Positions 51,082 to 63,353 of a stretch of 64,000 bases of DNA are shown here, piece after piece (within the stretch, counting starts at the first letter, position 1; each line of letters opens with the position of its first letter). Origin of the DNA: Hevea brasiliensis. Taxonomy: Eukaryota > Streptophyta > Magnoliopsida > Malpighiales > Euphorbiaceae. The notes under the pieces are model-generated. The model searched no databases, was not told the origin of the DNA, and saw nothing but the letters and a program-made list of their open reading frames with translations. The DNA is taken from assembly GCF_030052815.1 (NCBI RefSeq), contig NC_079493.1, forward strand, positions 125,932,394 through 125,996,393. Reading direction: 5' to 3'. The translations under genes were made by a program, and so were the position numbers.

Positions 51082-51341
51082 ATTTTAGAAAAATCTTAAA
51101 ATAAATTCAGAATCAAAGATTATTTTTCAGGAAAATATCAATGTTTGAAAAAAAAATTATTATTTATATAAATACTATATATTCTCAACAGCAATGTAAG
51201 TTTAATGATAATTTTATCTAATCTGACTTAATCTAGTAGATAATAGAAACATACTGCTCACCTTGCAAATCCAAGATTAGTTTCACTTTCCCAATTCTCT
51301 TACTCAACAAAAAAAAAATCAACAATAGTATTATCAAATAA
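50573..51341. other. Spacer upstream of GLR D
   Basis: AT-rich noncoding DNA with a (TTA)n run at about 51053..51080. No gene seen. Confidence 0.6.
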
Positions 51342-51445
51342 CAAATTTCTGAAAATTTAACCTAAAATCATTTAGAATGGAGAAAGAGAATTTATATAGC
51401 CAACTCCAATAAATTTTGAGATAAAGACTGAGTTGAGTTAAGTAT
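51342..51445 (+). mobile_element. 3' tail of an RTE-clade LINE
   Basis: The phrase AGAATGGAGAAAGAGAA, followed by TATATAGCCAACTCCAA and GATAAAGACTGAGTTGAG, matches the last 100 nt of the LINE at 23704..26820 with substitutions. It is a severely 5'-truncated insertion. Confidence 0.75.
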
Positions 51446-52419
51446 TATTAAACAAAATATAAGGTAATAAAAAATTAAAAAAAACATAGCGTTTTTTTTT
51501 ATTTTAGATTTATTTTAATTATAAAAAATAATTTAATTTTAAACTAAATTTTAATTTTTTTAATTAATATATTTTTAAAAAAATTACTTTCTCAATCGCA
51601 ACTCCAATATATATCAATGTCTAAATCATGCTCTTTTCAAAATTTTTATAAATTAAAATATAGAAAATGTCATCATTGTTGTCAATTACATCATTTTTTA
51701 TATAAACATATTAAAATTTAAAAAATGGGCAAATTACTAACATATGGTAAATTAATAAACATAATACGTTGTAAATATTGAATAAAAATTAGTCCTAAAT
51801 TGGACGTCAGAAGTGCTCAGTGGATTGATGAATGTTGAAACTCTCAAGTTTTGTAGTCTTATCCATGTTTAATTTTCTTAATCCTTTACCGTAAAAAATA
51901 ATCAATAATTTTAGACTAATAATAAGCTTTCTTTTCCCACTTAACTTGGCATAGTGAAGTCTAGCTTAAGCTCGAGCTTTATTAATTATGTATTTTAATA
52001 TGAAATATTTAAATAATTTTGTTCTTATTCATTATATATTTTTACTAGTATAAATATAAATAATATCTATATCAAACATTTATCGAAATTTTTATATTAT
52101 TACAATAAGGTGGTATCACAAGATATTTTAAATTTTACTTCACGTTGGAATTAAGAAATTAAAAAAAAATTATGGTTTAGAATTAGGGTTTAAACTCTAA
52201 TCAACAAGGTCGGGAGCAATCATACTTGTCAATTGAACTAACTCTTAAGATTATTATAACTTAATTAATCATAAAGAGTAATGATGTTTGTAGTTTAAAT
52301 CTTAGTAAATACGTAAAATAACCTACACTGAAAAATATTCACCATTTGGAGTGGATCTCTATATTCACCATCCTCGTCCTCGAGATTTTGTTGGTGGTTT
52401 TGGATCGAATTGCCTCTCC
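51446..52419. other. AT-rich spacer
   Basis: No gene or clear repeat seen. Confidence 0.6.
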
Positions 52420-52773
52420 TCACGAACCCAATAAGCATGGACTGCAATAGTGGTTTCTCTTATTGCCATTGCTGTTTCTGTGATTGAATTCGCCTCCAAG
52501 GCTTAAAAGCAACAGGTTATCTTGAAAAAGCAGGGCCTGAGATTTTGGTTCGAGTATCCAAGTAACCAGCCATTCTATACTTTCCTTGATGTTTTTGGCT
52601 TCATTTGTGTCCTGTGTCAACGCATTTTCTTCACTATTGCATATAGCTATCACAGTCGACATGCTGATAATCCCATCAACATTTCGATTGTTTCTTTCAT
52701 CTTCATCATATGTCTGGCTTATTCCAGATTCTCCAAGGATCCAAAAGAGACACCAATATCCCCGGCTATCTAG
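52420..52773 (-). other. Open frame of unknown nature, possible exon fragment
   Basis: The minus strand is open for about 118 codons, from SQLDSRGYWCLF through ESGISQTYDEDERN to a stop at 52420, with the first Met at 52662. Composition is more gene-like than the flanks. I do not recognise the family. It lies 290 bp beyond the thioredoxin stop codon, so it could belong to that gene's distal 3' region, be a relic of another gene, or be chance. No neighbouring exon was identified. Confidence 0.25.
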
Positions 52774-53065
52774 CTGAGATCACCGAATATATATGGTTCT
52801 TCAGCTTCTAGATAGTCTAATTGGTATTTGGCTAATTGAGACACAAGATTTGATCATTATACAAATGCCTAACAGGGGAACATGCATTACTTCATTAGCC
52901 ATTTGTAACACAATTACACAACAGTTCTCGAAATACATGAATCATTGAGCAACAAGCAGCAAATTGGTCCTGGAACAGGTCATCTACAGCAAAAACTAGG
53001 ACCTCATTTGATTCATCAGCGGATCAATCTCTTGTTGTATTGGGATGTGCCCTCATATTGGTCCT

Positions 53066-56028
53066 TCACATCTCCTTATCAATGATGTCACGCATCATCT
53101 GTATTGGGATGAGCCCTTCAGCCCGGATTGCATCCTTTTTAGGATCCGGACTGATGAAAAACAGTGTTGGCAAACCTCGAACCTGAGGCACATAAGGTTC
53201 CATGTATCAAAATTTGACTTTCATGAAATTAACGTTCTTGAATATATAGTAGCTTCTGAATAACTTTAATAAGAAATGGATTTGTCTGATAGATGAAAAC
53301 TTTGTTTGAAATTGTTTATCTTATCATACAAGTGAAAACCAAAAAATTTTACAACTTGACTGAATTTAACATGTCTAGTTGACAAAACTGAGATGCAACA
53401 AAGACTGATCTAAGTAGTAAAGAAAATTGATATTTGGAATTACCTGCATGTCACGTGCAAATTCATACTCATCATCAGTGTCAACCTTAACTATCATTGC
53501 ATTTTTCTCGTACTCCACAGCAAGCTGTAGAAGATAACTTTGAGTTATGAGATTTCCATAAAATTAAATTAAGCCAACATCACATGTCAGATGATAACAA
53601 ACCATACAAAATATAGATTATGGCATCTTAAAGGGCATTCTACATGGCAATCAAAGTGACTACCAGGTGAAGACAGATGTGGTTGTGTATGGTAGAAATT
53701 TACATGTTAGAACTTAGAAGGGCAACAACTAGGAAATTGACTGACAACAGATCAGTTTTCAGGGAACAAAAAGGCTACAAAACAAATTTAACAGCCCTAG
53801 AAAATGTATGGGTTGCTGTACAAAAATAATGGTAGCACACAAGCTCAATTTCTCTCATTTGCACAAGGGCAAGATCATCTCATAATCGATTTTGTGTTGA
53901 ACTACCAGAGCTGCAATGCAGAATGCCAGAAGATACAGTTCAATTTTGTTATTCTAAGTAAATTAAAGTCATTTCACAAGAGAGATACTTATTTATTCAT
54001 TTCTCATAACCTAATAATGTTAAGACAATTTTATTCCTCAATTAATTTTATATGAAATTCTCATTAAATTTAAATATTCTCTTTTATCTAGGATTTGATT
54101 TCCAACCCAGAAAACACAAAGTAGCTACAGAATTTTTGTGCGAACTTGGTGATCTCTGTAACATATACCAACCTTCCAACCTTATTATACAACAAGACCT
54201 AGCATTCTATCCAAAGAAGCTGCTGACTAAGGGCTAACATTTCACCCGTGACTCGCCAGATTAGGCCATGGAGTGTATAAAGGACAAAGAAATTTGCATG
54301 GCATGAGAACACAGAGGCTAGAGTGTTCCATCTTTTTCACATGAGAATAATCTATAACGTATTAAAAAAATTTTAGAAAAATGAAAAAAAATGGAATGAC
54401 AATAGGAACAGCAAGGGGAAAGAAGGGAAAGAAGCTGCTTTCCTTTATTGTGAAGTTGTCATGGATTTCACAAATTAACAATAATTTTTCACTAAATGCA
54501 CAACTATAATAAAATTTTTCAATGTCATCTCAAAAACTTAATTTCCAAAAACTCCAGACCAAACCTATGCTTTAGAGTTTTTAGATTCTGGAAATGGTTC
54601 CATAAAACTCATACTAATTAAATCTACAGTGCAAATGAACTTTGATACTCCTGAAGACCACCCCTGTACACCAAAATGTTCCCCTTTATCTTCGACTTGA
54701 ACACTACTTATGGAGAAATCACATTGCAGCCTGTACCTCATTGATCTCATATGATGTAATTCATAGCAAAGAGTACAAATAACACAATTACTAAGACAGA
54801 TACTTGATTAGCCCACTATCAGCAATGATCTGCATTCGAAGACCTAATTTTTCCACTCAAACGAAGTAGACCTACAAAACCCACCTATTTGTACAACAAA
54901 GGATAACCTTCAAATGCATGTTGAATAGTTTCCATAACAATGTGATCCAAATACTTAAAGAATGTGATGCTAACTTGAAGCAGCACACCTGCGCAGAAGA
55001 AATGACAGAAGCAATTGTCAACTAACTATGCTCTGGTTTGTTTTGGGTTGGGAAAAGGCTCTTTTCATTCCCTTAGGCTAACATAAGACAAACCAACACC
55101 TGCTCTATCTATCTCTGCCAATACAAATTGAGGTAAGGCTCAAGAGCATGCACAGTTTCTTTTTGTTTTGCGCAAGAGCATTAATCAATAAATTTGCTCA
55201 CCATGATGCTTATGCCAATGATATTACCATACCATGTCCTCAATGTAGTTGATAATACTGCCAATTATACTACTGATTAAAAATCCCGTTCCACATTTTT
55301 AACATATTTGATGCAGGAAACTGCCAATAGAAAAATTAAAAAAAAAAAAAAAAAAGAAGAAGCTAGAATACATTAAATTGTTCAAAGAAAAATTGAAGCA
55401 TACCATTTCAAGTTCTTGGGCCATCAAAATACATGGTCCACACCACGTTGCATAAAAATCAATGATGAGGGGCACATTTCTCTCTCCCCTTACCAACTCC
55501 TGTATCTCCTGTGCAGACTTCTTTTTCTGCCCACCCAAAATAAGCAGTGGGTGAATTAGGATTGCAAAATTCAAAAATCCCAGTAAAAGGGAAAAAGAGC
55601 TAAATAGATTATCTTCCTATTTCCCAAAAACAAATATGAAATCCACAAATACTTAAATTAGCTTTCTTTTCTTTTCCTAAATTTTTCTCAGAAACAAGTT
55701 AGAACACGTAGATAAGCAAAATTTACAATTAAAAAGAAAAAATAAACCAAACCCAACTATAAGCAATTTTTGGAGAGCGCACCACAAGGTAGTCTTCTCT
55801 AACATACTTTCCCTGAGGGGGTCTGCAAAGCAGTCTTCTTGGCCGAGTAGAGAGAGAAAAGGGTCTCCTCTGGGTGGTGTTGGTGGCAGAAAAGAGAGAA
55901 TTCTCTTTATGGGTTTTCAAGGAAGAGAGAGGAAAAGAAAAGCGAGATGATGATGAAGCTTGTGTTTTAAAGATGGATGAGAGAGTTGTTGTCTTGTGGT
56001 AAAGAGTGTGGACATGGAGTGCAGCCAT
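53066..56028 (-). CDS. CITRX: Thioredoxin-like protein CITRX / thioredoxin z, chloroplastic
   Basis: Four exons: 55783..56028, 55404..55526, 53444..53524 and 53066..53182, all GT-AG and all phase 0. The CDS is 567 nt, 188 aa. Residues 1-65 are rich in Ser, Thr and Arg, as in a plastid transit peptide. The diagnostic stretch GKYVREDYLV (73-82) precedes the thioredoxin fold, which has the active site WCGPC at 110-114 and the cis-Pro in GLPT (Pro155). VDTDDEYEFARDM and the end DIIDKEM match thioredoxin z as I recall it; the Arabidopsis protein is 183 aa. Family knowledge: it is a component of the plastid-encoded RNA polymerase complex needed for plastid transcription and chloroplast development, and the tomato orthologue was first described as an interactor of Cf-9. 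The start at 56028 is the first ATG of the frame; the in-frame GTG six bases upstream is not a likely start. Intron 2 (53525..55403) is 1.9 kb. Confidence 0.95.
53525..55403 (-). other. Intron 2 of the thioredoxin z gene
   Basis: 1.9 kb without recognisable coding or transposon sequence. Open frames at 53804..54237 on the plus strand are not conserved-looking. Confidence 0.75.
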
Positions 56029-56100
56029 TTGCACAGAGAGAGACAGAAAGAGAGCGAGAGAGAGACAGAGAGAGGGGGGAGAGAATGCTAGGCGACCAAG
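56029..56100 (-). promoter_or_regulatory. CT-rich 5' leader of the thioredoxin z gene
   Basis: The minus strand carries a long CTCTCT-type tract directly before the ATG, typical of plant 5' UTRs. No clear TATA box is seen, which would suit a housekeeping plastid gene. Confidence 0.5.
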
Positions 56101-57190
56101 CGTGAGGGGGATAATTATTAAATATATGGCGAGTATTCAAAAAATATTATTTTTTTTTATTAAAAAAAATTATAATATAAAAAATATATTTTATATAATG
56201 ATGGGAAATAATATATCAAGTGCATTTAATAATTTATTGGGTAAAGAGGTTTAGGTTTTAACGTATGGGGATTGGGAGATGTTTGGAAAGCCGGGAATAA
56301 ATACATTACTCCGGAACAGGGATTTCCTTGTATGCTGCTTGTGGGAGAGACTTTGCCTTTCACTTATCCCAAATTTCCAAACACTATGCAAAGCTCGCGT
56401 TTTTTTTTTTTTTTTTAATGTATCTTAAATTATAGATCTCTTTTTTTAAAATAATAATTAATTTTTAATATATTTTTACTTAATTTATAATAAAATTAAA
56501 AATTTATCATTTTCAAAAAAATAATTTAATAACATAACTTATTTAAATTTTAATAAAATTATATAAATAAAAAATATATTAAAAAAATAAATTTTATTAT
56601 TATAATTATATTAATTTCATTTACTTAAACCATGTATAAATAGAAATAGAAATAGGCCTATAAGGAGGGACTATTAAGTGGATTATTATTAAATGGTTAG
56701 CTTATGTTATTTTTTATTTTTAAAATAGACATAAATGATTTATTTCACATTTTTGTTGCATAACATCATTATTATTTATAATTATTACATATTATTAATA
56801 ATTAATTTAGTTTAACAGTATCAGAATATTTTCAAAATTATGAGATTTTGAATTCAAGTGCTGATTAAGTTAATTATATCAAAATAGATAAATACCATAA
56901 TTTTTTTAATTTTGATTTTCATTTGTTAAGTAATAAAAAAGCATAATAAATATTCCAAATTAAAAAGATAATAGAGTTTCTTAAGGAAGGAAAAGTAAAA
57001 ATCGTAAGAGCATTCTTAAAAAATTATAAGAGAAACTTAAAAAAAAAATGTATTATTAATTATTGTGATTAAAGAATCAAAATAATAATTTACATAAGCA
57101 GAAACATAATCTAACAATGAGAATCTCCTATAAATACTAGAAGGAAGTTGAGAGTTATAATTAATTAATACAATGAAGAATGAATCCTTA
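56101..57190. other. Spacer between thioredoxin z and CYSTM genes
   Basis: AT-rich. It should contain the thioredoxin promoter and the 3' UTR of the CYSTM gene. No gene seen. Confidence 0.6.
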
Positions 57191-57702
57191 TCAAAAGCAT
57201 GCATCCAGGAGGCAGCAGCAACATAACCCACCACAACTGTGTCACAGAGGAAAACAAGAAAATTCAAGTAATTGTTAACCTCATTAATTGAAAGAGAGAG
57301 AGAGAAATAGAACTGCAGGAGGGCTAGGATTCAAATTCTGACAATTTTTATCCCTTATAAGAATTCTCAAAGTACCAAGAAAAGAGAAGTAGAGTGAATT
57401 ATTACCATCCTCTGCAAAATCCACCCCTATGCTGAGTCTTTGATGGGGCAGGGGGAGACTGTTGGGGATGTCCAGGACCATTTTTCATAGGGTAACCAAG
57501 TGGAGGTGGAGCAACAAAAGGACCTTGATGGTGGCCTTGGACCTCACTTGGTGGATGATACACCACTATTTACAAAATAAATAATAGCAACCCATTAATA
57601 TATTTGCTGTTAGAGTACAAACTTAAACCAGAGAATAGAATTCCAAGAAAGGATTTGATAGAATTTACCTGGAGCTTCTTGTTGTTGGTTATGGTGATTC
57701 AT
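57191..57702 (-). CDS. Small cysteine-rich transmembrane (CYSTM) domain protein
   Basis: Three exons: 57669..57702, 57406..57565 and 57191..57236. All borders are GT-AG, with phases 1 and 2. The CDS is 240 nt, 79 aa. The N-terminal two thirds are hydrophilic and rich in Pro, Gln, His and Gly (MNHHNQQQEAP, GPFVAPPPLGYPMKNG). The C-terminus, formed by joining exons 2 and 3, reads GGFCRGCCGGLCCCCLLDACF and is the hallmark CYSTM module: a Cys-rich tail segment ending in LLDACF. Family knowledge: CYSTM proteins are small tail-anchored membrane proteins linked to stress tolerance and pathogen responses, often acting as dimers. The last exon is only 46 nt and reads through the Cys run only when correctly spliced, so simple ORF searches miss it. 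The function of this member is unknown. Confidence 0.92.
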
Positions 57703-57858
57703 TTCTAAACCAAACTATATTTTAGATTACACGAAACAAGAAAACCTTAAGCAAGGGAGTGGAGGAAATGAAATGAAGTTCAACTTTGGGGTTGGATAGG
57801 GGTTGTTTTTATGCTGCTTAAAATGGGTATGGGTGTGGGAATCTTCATAAATGGCTGC

Positions 57859-57901
57859 TTTATTTTATTTTATTTTATTTTATTTTATTTTATTTTATTT
57901 T
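57859..57901. repeat. (TTTTA)n microsatellite upstream of the CYSTM gene
   Basis: About 8 pentamer units, roughly 160 bp upstream of the CYSTM start codon. Confidence 0.85.
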
Positions 57902-57902
57902 T

Positions 57903-58969
57903 AATGCATGCATAGACAATGAATAGTTAATAAAGAATAATTTTTTTTTATAACTATAAATGTCATACGGGACTAAGAGAGATTGCTGTTTTCGAAAAAA
58001 TTATATAATAAAATTAATGTAATATTGATTGTGATGAATTTTATATAAATTTTATCATAATCAATTATTATAATAAACTCGATGTATATATACAGATTAG
58101 TTTCAGAATAAAAATTCGTATTTTTGGGTTGATATAATTTGATATGTGCATTAATTTCCAAGGAAGAAATGGTCTTGTTCTTGGTTTTTCAATTGTGTCA
58201 ACTTGGAAAATAGACAGAAGGTTCCATTCATAGGGTTCTTCTAGATGAGGTGCAGGACTCTTGCAATGTTCATCATACAAATTGAATGTTATTTTTGTCT
58301 AAAAAGAATCTTAACGCGGAATAAGTCGATATGGAAAAGAATAAATTACTATTTAATTTCTTAATTACATTAAAATTAATGATTTAATCTTTACCATTTT
58401 TTTTTATTTCATTGACTATATAATTTCTTCATTTATTTTTAATAATTTAATCGTTATTAAAAAAAATTAAAAAATATTAATAAGAAAGAAAAGTGTTAAT
58501 AACAGTAACACTTAAAAATAAAAATATTTATATTTAACAGTAAAAGCTAAGAATAGTAAATAGGAAACGAAAATATATGAATTAATATATTTTAAAATAT
58601 AAAGATTAAATTATTTATTTTATTATAATATAAAAACTAAAAAATAATTTTTCTATTAAAAATTGGCTCGAGCACTAATGGCGGTAATGTGGGCCAAACA
58701 AGCTTATGATGAATTGAGTTAATGCTCAGATAAGCCCATACTTCTACTTTCTCTTTGGGAACATGGTAATTCTTATCTACGTTAGGATTTATCAAATAAT
58801 TCATACACTTCATTAATAAAAAAAAATTATAATATCATATTTAGAGATGGATTGTCTCATATCTTTGAATAAGATTTATCATAATTTTAAATGATGCGCC
58901 AATTTTATATTAAATAGGCGTACATATTTTAATATGTATAATAATTTTCCAAATAATCATGCTGCATCA
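57903..58969. other. AT-rich spacer
   Basis: No gene seen; the short frames here are low-complexity. Confidence 0.55.
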
Positions 58970-59665
58970 AGAGCCCTTTTGAATAATTAACTCGTTATTT
59001 TTATAGACATCACTCATGTTTGTATCAGCTCTATATCAGATATAATTTGTATCAACTCTATTTTTAGAGCTATTTTTCATTAGTTGATTTGATTTTATTT
59101 TTTATTTTCACCATATTATCAATTGATATTATTAATATTTTTATCTTTTTTATTTATAATTTTAACATATTAATTAACGTATTTTAATGTTTTTTAAATA
59201 TTTTTTATTAATACCATAAAATATAAAATATTTATTTATATCTAAAAACTTAAAATTAATTATAAGTTTTTTTTATCAAAAATAATACTTACTTTATTAT
59301 TTTATCTATATTTTTTAAATTATTTAATTATTTTTTTAAATAATTTAATTATTTTCTTATTTCATTAATAAAATAAATGATATAATATAATTGATTAATA
59401 ATTATATATTTATTTTAATAATATAATAAATGATATCATATATTAATTTAATAATTATATATTTAATTTAATAATAAAATAAATAATATAATATAATAAA
59501 TTTATAATTTTATATTTATTTCAATAATAAAATAAATTATATAATATATACTCTTATTAGTCATAAAGTTTTACCAAATACTTAACATAAATCAGCTATC
59601 ATCAGCTACCAGCTAACAATAACAACTATCAGCTAAATGTTATCAGCTGTATTCAACAGGCCCTA
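58970..59665. mobile_element. Possible hAT-like MITE
   Basis: A very AT-rich body is bounded by imperfect inverted ends: GAGCCCTTTTGAATA on the left, and on the right the reverse complement of AGGGCCTGTTGAATA. The subterminal region carries repeated CAGCTA motifs on the right (59590-59650), as seen in hAT-type elements. No clear 8-bp target duplication was identified. Confidence 0.35.
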
Positions 59666-61751
59666 TATCGTTATCCATCAGCTATCAATTTTATTCTTTT
59701 AAGTTTATTAAATACTCTAATTTATCTGTTTGAGTGTCTGCTATCAATTATGAACTAAACACCATCTAAGTGAAAAACCTACTCAAGCCACAAACCAAAC
59801 CGAATATGTTTGAAAAACTAGAAAACAGAAACCATAAAATTCAAATAATTCTTATTAATCGATACCATAAAATCTTGAATTTGAATTTCAGGCAAATTAT
59901 GAACCAGAATAGGAATATATATATACTTGATATAATGCTGCTATGGTATTTATAGACTTCCAAAATTACCTGGAGCTCGTTTCATTTTGAAACCCAAAGG
60001 ATCTCACAAGAAACTTGGCAAACAATAACAGAGAAAGTAGAAAGTACAGGCTTCGAGAGTTAAATGCATGGGGATTATAGTACAGAAGATCTATTATTTA
60101 TATATAAAAACCAAAAAGGGAAGGATTCAAAAATTGCGGCTGTACGTAACTTGAAAGATCGCAGATTTGTAGTTTGATGCATTCCCAGGTCATTTTCTTT
60201 ATGAAATTTTTATTTTTCTGAGAATTTGACATTTCCAATTCTAAATAACACTTGTTTGCTCCCAAGTGAATTGCACGACTAATAACTACTGATGCAAGGA
60301 ATTCAGATCCACCTCTTTTTCTTATTATTTGAAGTTTGAAACGCAATTCATCAGGTCAATACAGTATGTTAAAATAGGTTCCTTCCAATTAATTTCCTTT
60401 TTCTGGAACGCGAAACCCATTGATTAACAGTTTCCGCTAAGCTAGTCAACTTGAAAATTTTGTGCTAAGAAAGCAATTGTATTGGTTTTCTTTTCAACAA
60501 AAGAGAGAGTTTGGGCCATCCCAAGCTTTAGGGGAACAGTGCTTGTACTTGGATATGTGCCTATGCTTATGCTTTAAATAAAAGCTCCAGGATTAAATGA
60601 TTGCTTCTGTCTAGCTTCAGCGGCCCAATTACTGCTTGAAATCATATTAGCCAATCAATCTGCTGCACGATTGCCTTCATCACATTTACATGAAAACGAA
60701 TTTGGGAAATTCAGCCCTGAGTCCACCTGCAAATGCTAGAAATGTATACTGCATTGAATCCATAGAATAATTTTGAAGGAGGAAAAAAATGGTTGTAGCT
60801 GAAATAAGATTCAACAAGCTAACGTAGCTTATACACTGAGACATCCATCTCTTGGCACAACTCACAAGACTAGTAATCAAAGTCGTCTTTCTTCCTTTTA
60901 TTTTTTTTTTTTTTAACTCAATTTGTCTCGATGTGCTTGTGCCATTTGCAGCTGCTTGGAATATTATGACAGAGAATATAAGTTCCTCGAATCACAATTT
61001 TTGTCCCTTCTCTACTTCAATGCAATGATGGTCTCAATGGCCCGTTTTGCTCTTGATTACTGCCATTTTATGATAATCTGAGCAGCAGGGCAAGTGAGGA
61101 CTATCAGGAAACAGAGTTCCAATGGGATTCCACCACCACCACCACCACCTTTATTCCTGTTGATGGAGGTTACGGGCCTGACATATTCCAGTCAGAAACC
61201 ACTTCCTCCAATTGGAAGACTAGGCCGTATATATATATATATATATGAAACTTGTCAATTCTAAGTCCCACTAGCCAGTTCAGAATCTTTGCAAAAAAAA
61301 AGAGAAGAGACAATGCAATACAACTCATTGTATTAGTCATCTACCATTGGCTAATGGTCGGTGCTTGCCTTATAATGTAAGGAGTGTTTGAATCCTGACA
61401 GACTATCCCTTTTAATGATTTCCAAAATTAAAAAATAAATTGTATTAATCATTTAACAGTATCGGCTTAAAAGCACTGGATGCATTTTGTTCAATAAAAG
61501 AGAACATTACAATGAGGTAGGGATTGATCAAATATTATTTTACCTACCACAACTATTCTACTACTCGACATACCACAAACTTTAAATAAATCTCCCTTAC
61601 CCTTTTCTTTTTTTTTTTCAAAATAAAGTTCTCTTCGAAATGAGTTATATACATAATAGTAGTTATTATTGTTATTATTTTTATTATTATTATTATAATA
61701 TCATATTAATTAGCTTAATTATTACACTAATATAATAAACCTCAACCCTCG
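59666..61751. other. Spacer with a possible RNase H relic
   Basis: Mixed-composition noncoding DNA. On the minus strand near 60620-60700 the translation CDEGNRAAD-stop-LANM resembles the EGNRAADxLAN motif of LINE RNase H domains, but it is only about 20 codons long. A (TA)n run lies at about 61229..61247 and a short (CCA)n at 61131..61148. No gene was identified. Confidence 0.35.
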
Positions 61752-63353
61752 TCAGCTTCTTCCAATTCTTAAGGAGGAATCAACTCCTTTACCAACTCCT
61801 GCAAAGAGCTTGGCAATCTCCAATTGAGTATTCGCTATGATCTCAGTTCTTTTTAGGTCCATTTCAGCTCTCTTGGCCTCAGCTTCAATTCTCATTTTTT
61901 CTACTTCTCTCATTGTATCCATTCTTGCTTGTTCTGATCTTACCACTACTTCTGCTAGCCACCTGATGCTATCTGCTATCTTCCATTCTTCCCTTCTTCT
62001 CTTCTTTTTGTCCATTTTCATCTTCAGTTTTTTGGACCTTAGTTTCTCCTTATCACTATACAAAGCTGGAGTGCTACTATCTGTGTCCATGGCATTCTTA
62101 TCTGAGACATGGTCTGATAATTTTGTAGCAACACCATCTTCCTAATAAGATCAAACAGCATCTGTAAGTAAAATATTTTTCACAATTCTCTTGTGGGTTT
62201 ACCTATTTAACCAATCACAATCAATATTGAATTATGTTTAATAAGAATATCGTAAAAAAATGACTTTCTCGCACTATTCAACTAATAATTCGGTAGTCGA
62301 CTGTCTGTCTTTTAATTCAGGAGGAATCCCCTCTTAAAAAATCTTAAGTTTAGATGCAAATTTTCAATTTTTTTTTTTAATCCAACTCCTTCAAAAGAAG
62401 CTATGAAGCAGTTTAAAGTTAATTATTATTTAGAAATTGGATTACAATTAAGATCATTATATGTGTCCAACAACTTTGCAGTTCCACCTTAAACCTGCTA
62501 AAAGAAAATCATTCTCTAGGAAAATCATGCGGTCCATAAGATCCCCATTATATATGACAAACTGCCAAACAACATATACTATAATTATATAAAGAATTAT
62601 TTGGTTCAAAAAATTAATTTGTTTGTCCTAATAAAGAATTTGATCGGTTAAGAATTATAATTAGAAAAAGAATCACAAGAAAACGTATTCTTCACTAACC
62701 TTGGCACCCTTATCAACACCATTAGACCCATGTGAGTGTTGTGCAGTCCCAATAACCGAAGAAGGAGGAGGAGGAGGAGGAGGCGGAGGCGGAGGCTGCA
62801 GAGGTAGCTGTGGCAACACATGGGATGTCTCCAACAACATCAAAGGAGGAGGATGGTTGGATGCTTGAAAAGACGGTGGTTGTTGTTGTTGTTGTTGTGG
62901 CTGTGGTGGTGGTGGTGGGGGTGGGGGTGCTACTGCTACCGCAGCTGCACTTCCACGTAACAAAAGATCAAGACGAGGGTATAAAGGCCAAGAAGAAGCA
63001 TCTGCGGTGGCGGACTCTGATCTATACCTCTTCTTCATGGATTCAATCTTGTTCTTGCATTGCGTTTGAGTCTTGGGTGACTTGGTACAATTTGCACGAG
63101 ATGAAACAAAGCGAGCAACATCTTCCCAGTCATGGCCTTTGAGCTTAGCTCGGTTTCTAAGTATCCACTTACTCTCATAAGCCTCAAGCAAACTAGAAAC
63201 AGCTCCTTCGCTCCATTCATCTCGTTTGAGTCTATCTCCACCAGCACCACCACCAAAACCACCAGCACCAGTAGCAGAAAGTTGTTTTCTTGAAGGGTCT
63301 TCCTTATTGTTGGAGGGAAGAGATGGGCTTTCTTGGTTTGTTTCTTTATCCAT
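61752..63353 (-). CDS. Trihelix transcription factor, SIP1 clade
   Basis: Two exons, 62700..63353 and 61752..62141, joined in phase 0 with GT-AG borders. The product is 347 aa. The trihelix (MYB/SANT-like) DNA-binding domain spans about 44-132 with the three spaced tryptophans Trp47, Trp63 and Trp76, and the SIP1-type phrases NRAKLKGHDWEDVA and KNKIESMKKRYR. A low-complexity middle (142-200) has Pro and Gln runs encoded by trinucleotide repeats. A basic stretch (254-268, KKLKMKMDKKKRRR) is a likely nuclear localisation signal. The C-terminal helix (273-335) carries RWLAEVVVRSEQ and AEMDLKRTEIIANTQLEIA, the conserved oligomerisation-type coiled coil of the clade. Family knowledge: such proteins (ASIL/ENAP-like) bind GT-type elements and act mostly as repressors in development and hormone or stress responses. 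The direct target is unknown. The start ATG at 63353 is preceded by a poly-A tract at 63367..63385. Confidence 0.95.
62142..62699 (-). other. Intron of the trihelix gene
   Basis: 558 bp, AT-rich, with donor AAG|GTTAGT and acceptor ATTAG. No other feature. Confidence 0.85.

Noticed and set aside
56029..56034. In-frame GTG start for the thioredoxin gene
   Set aside because: Nuclear plant genes seldom use GTG, and an ATG follows two codons later.
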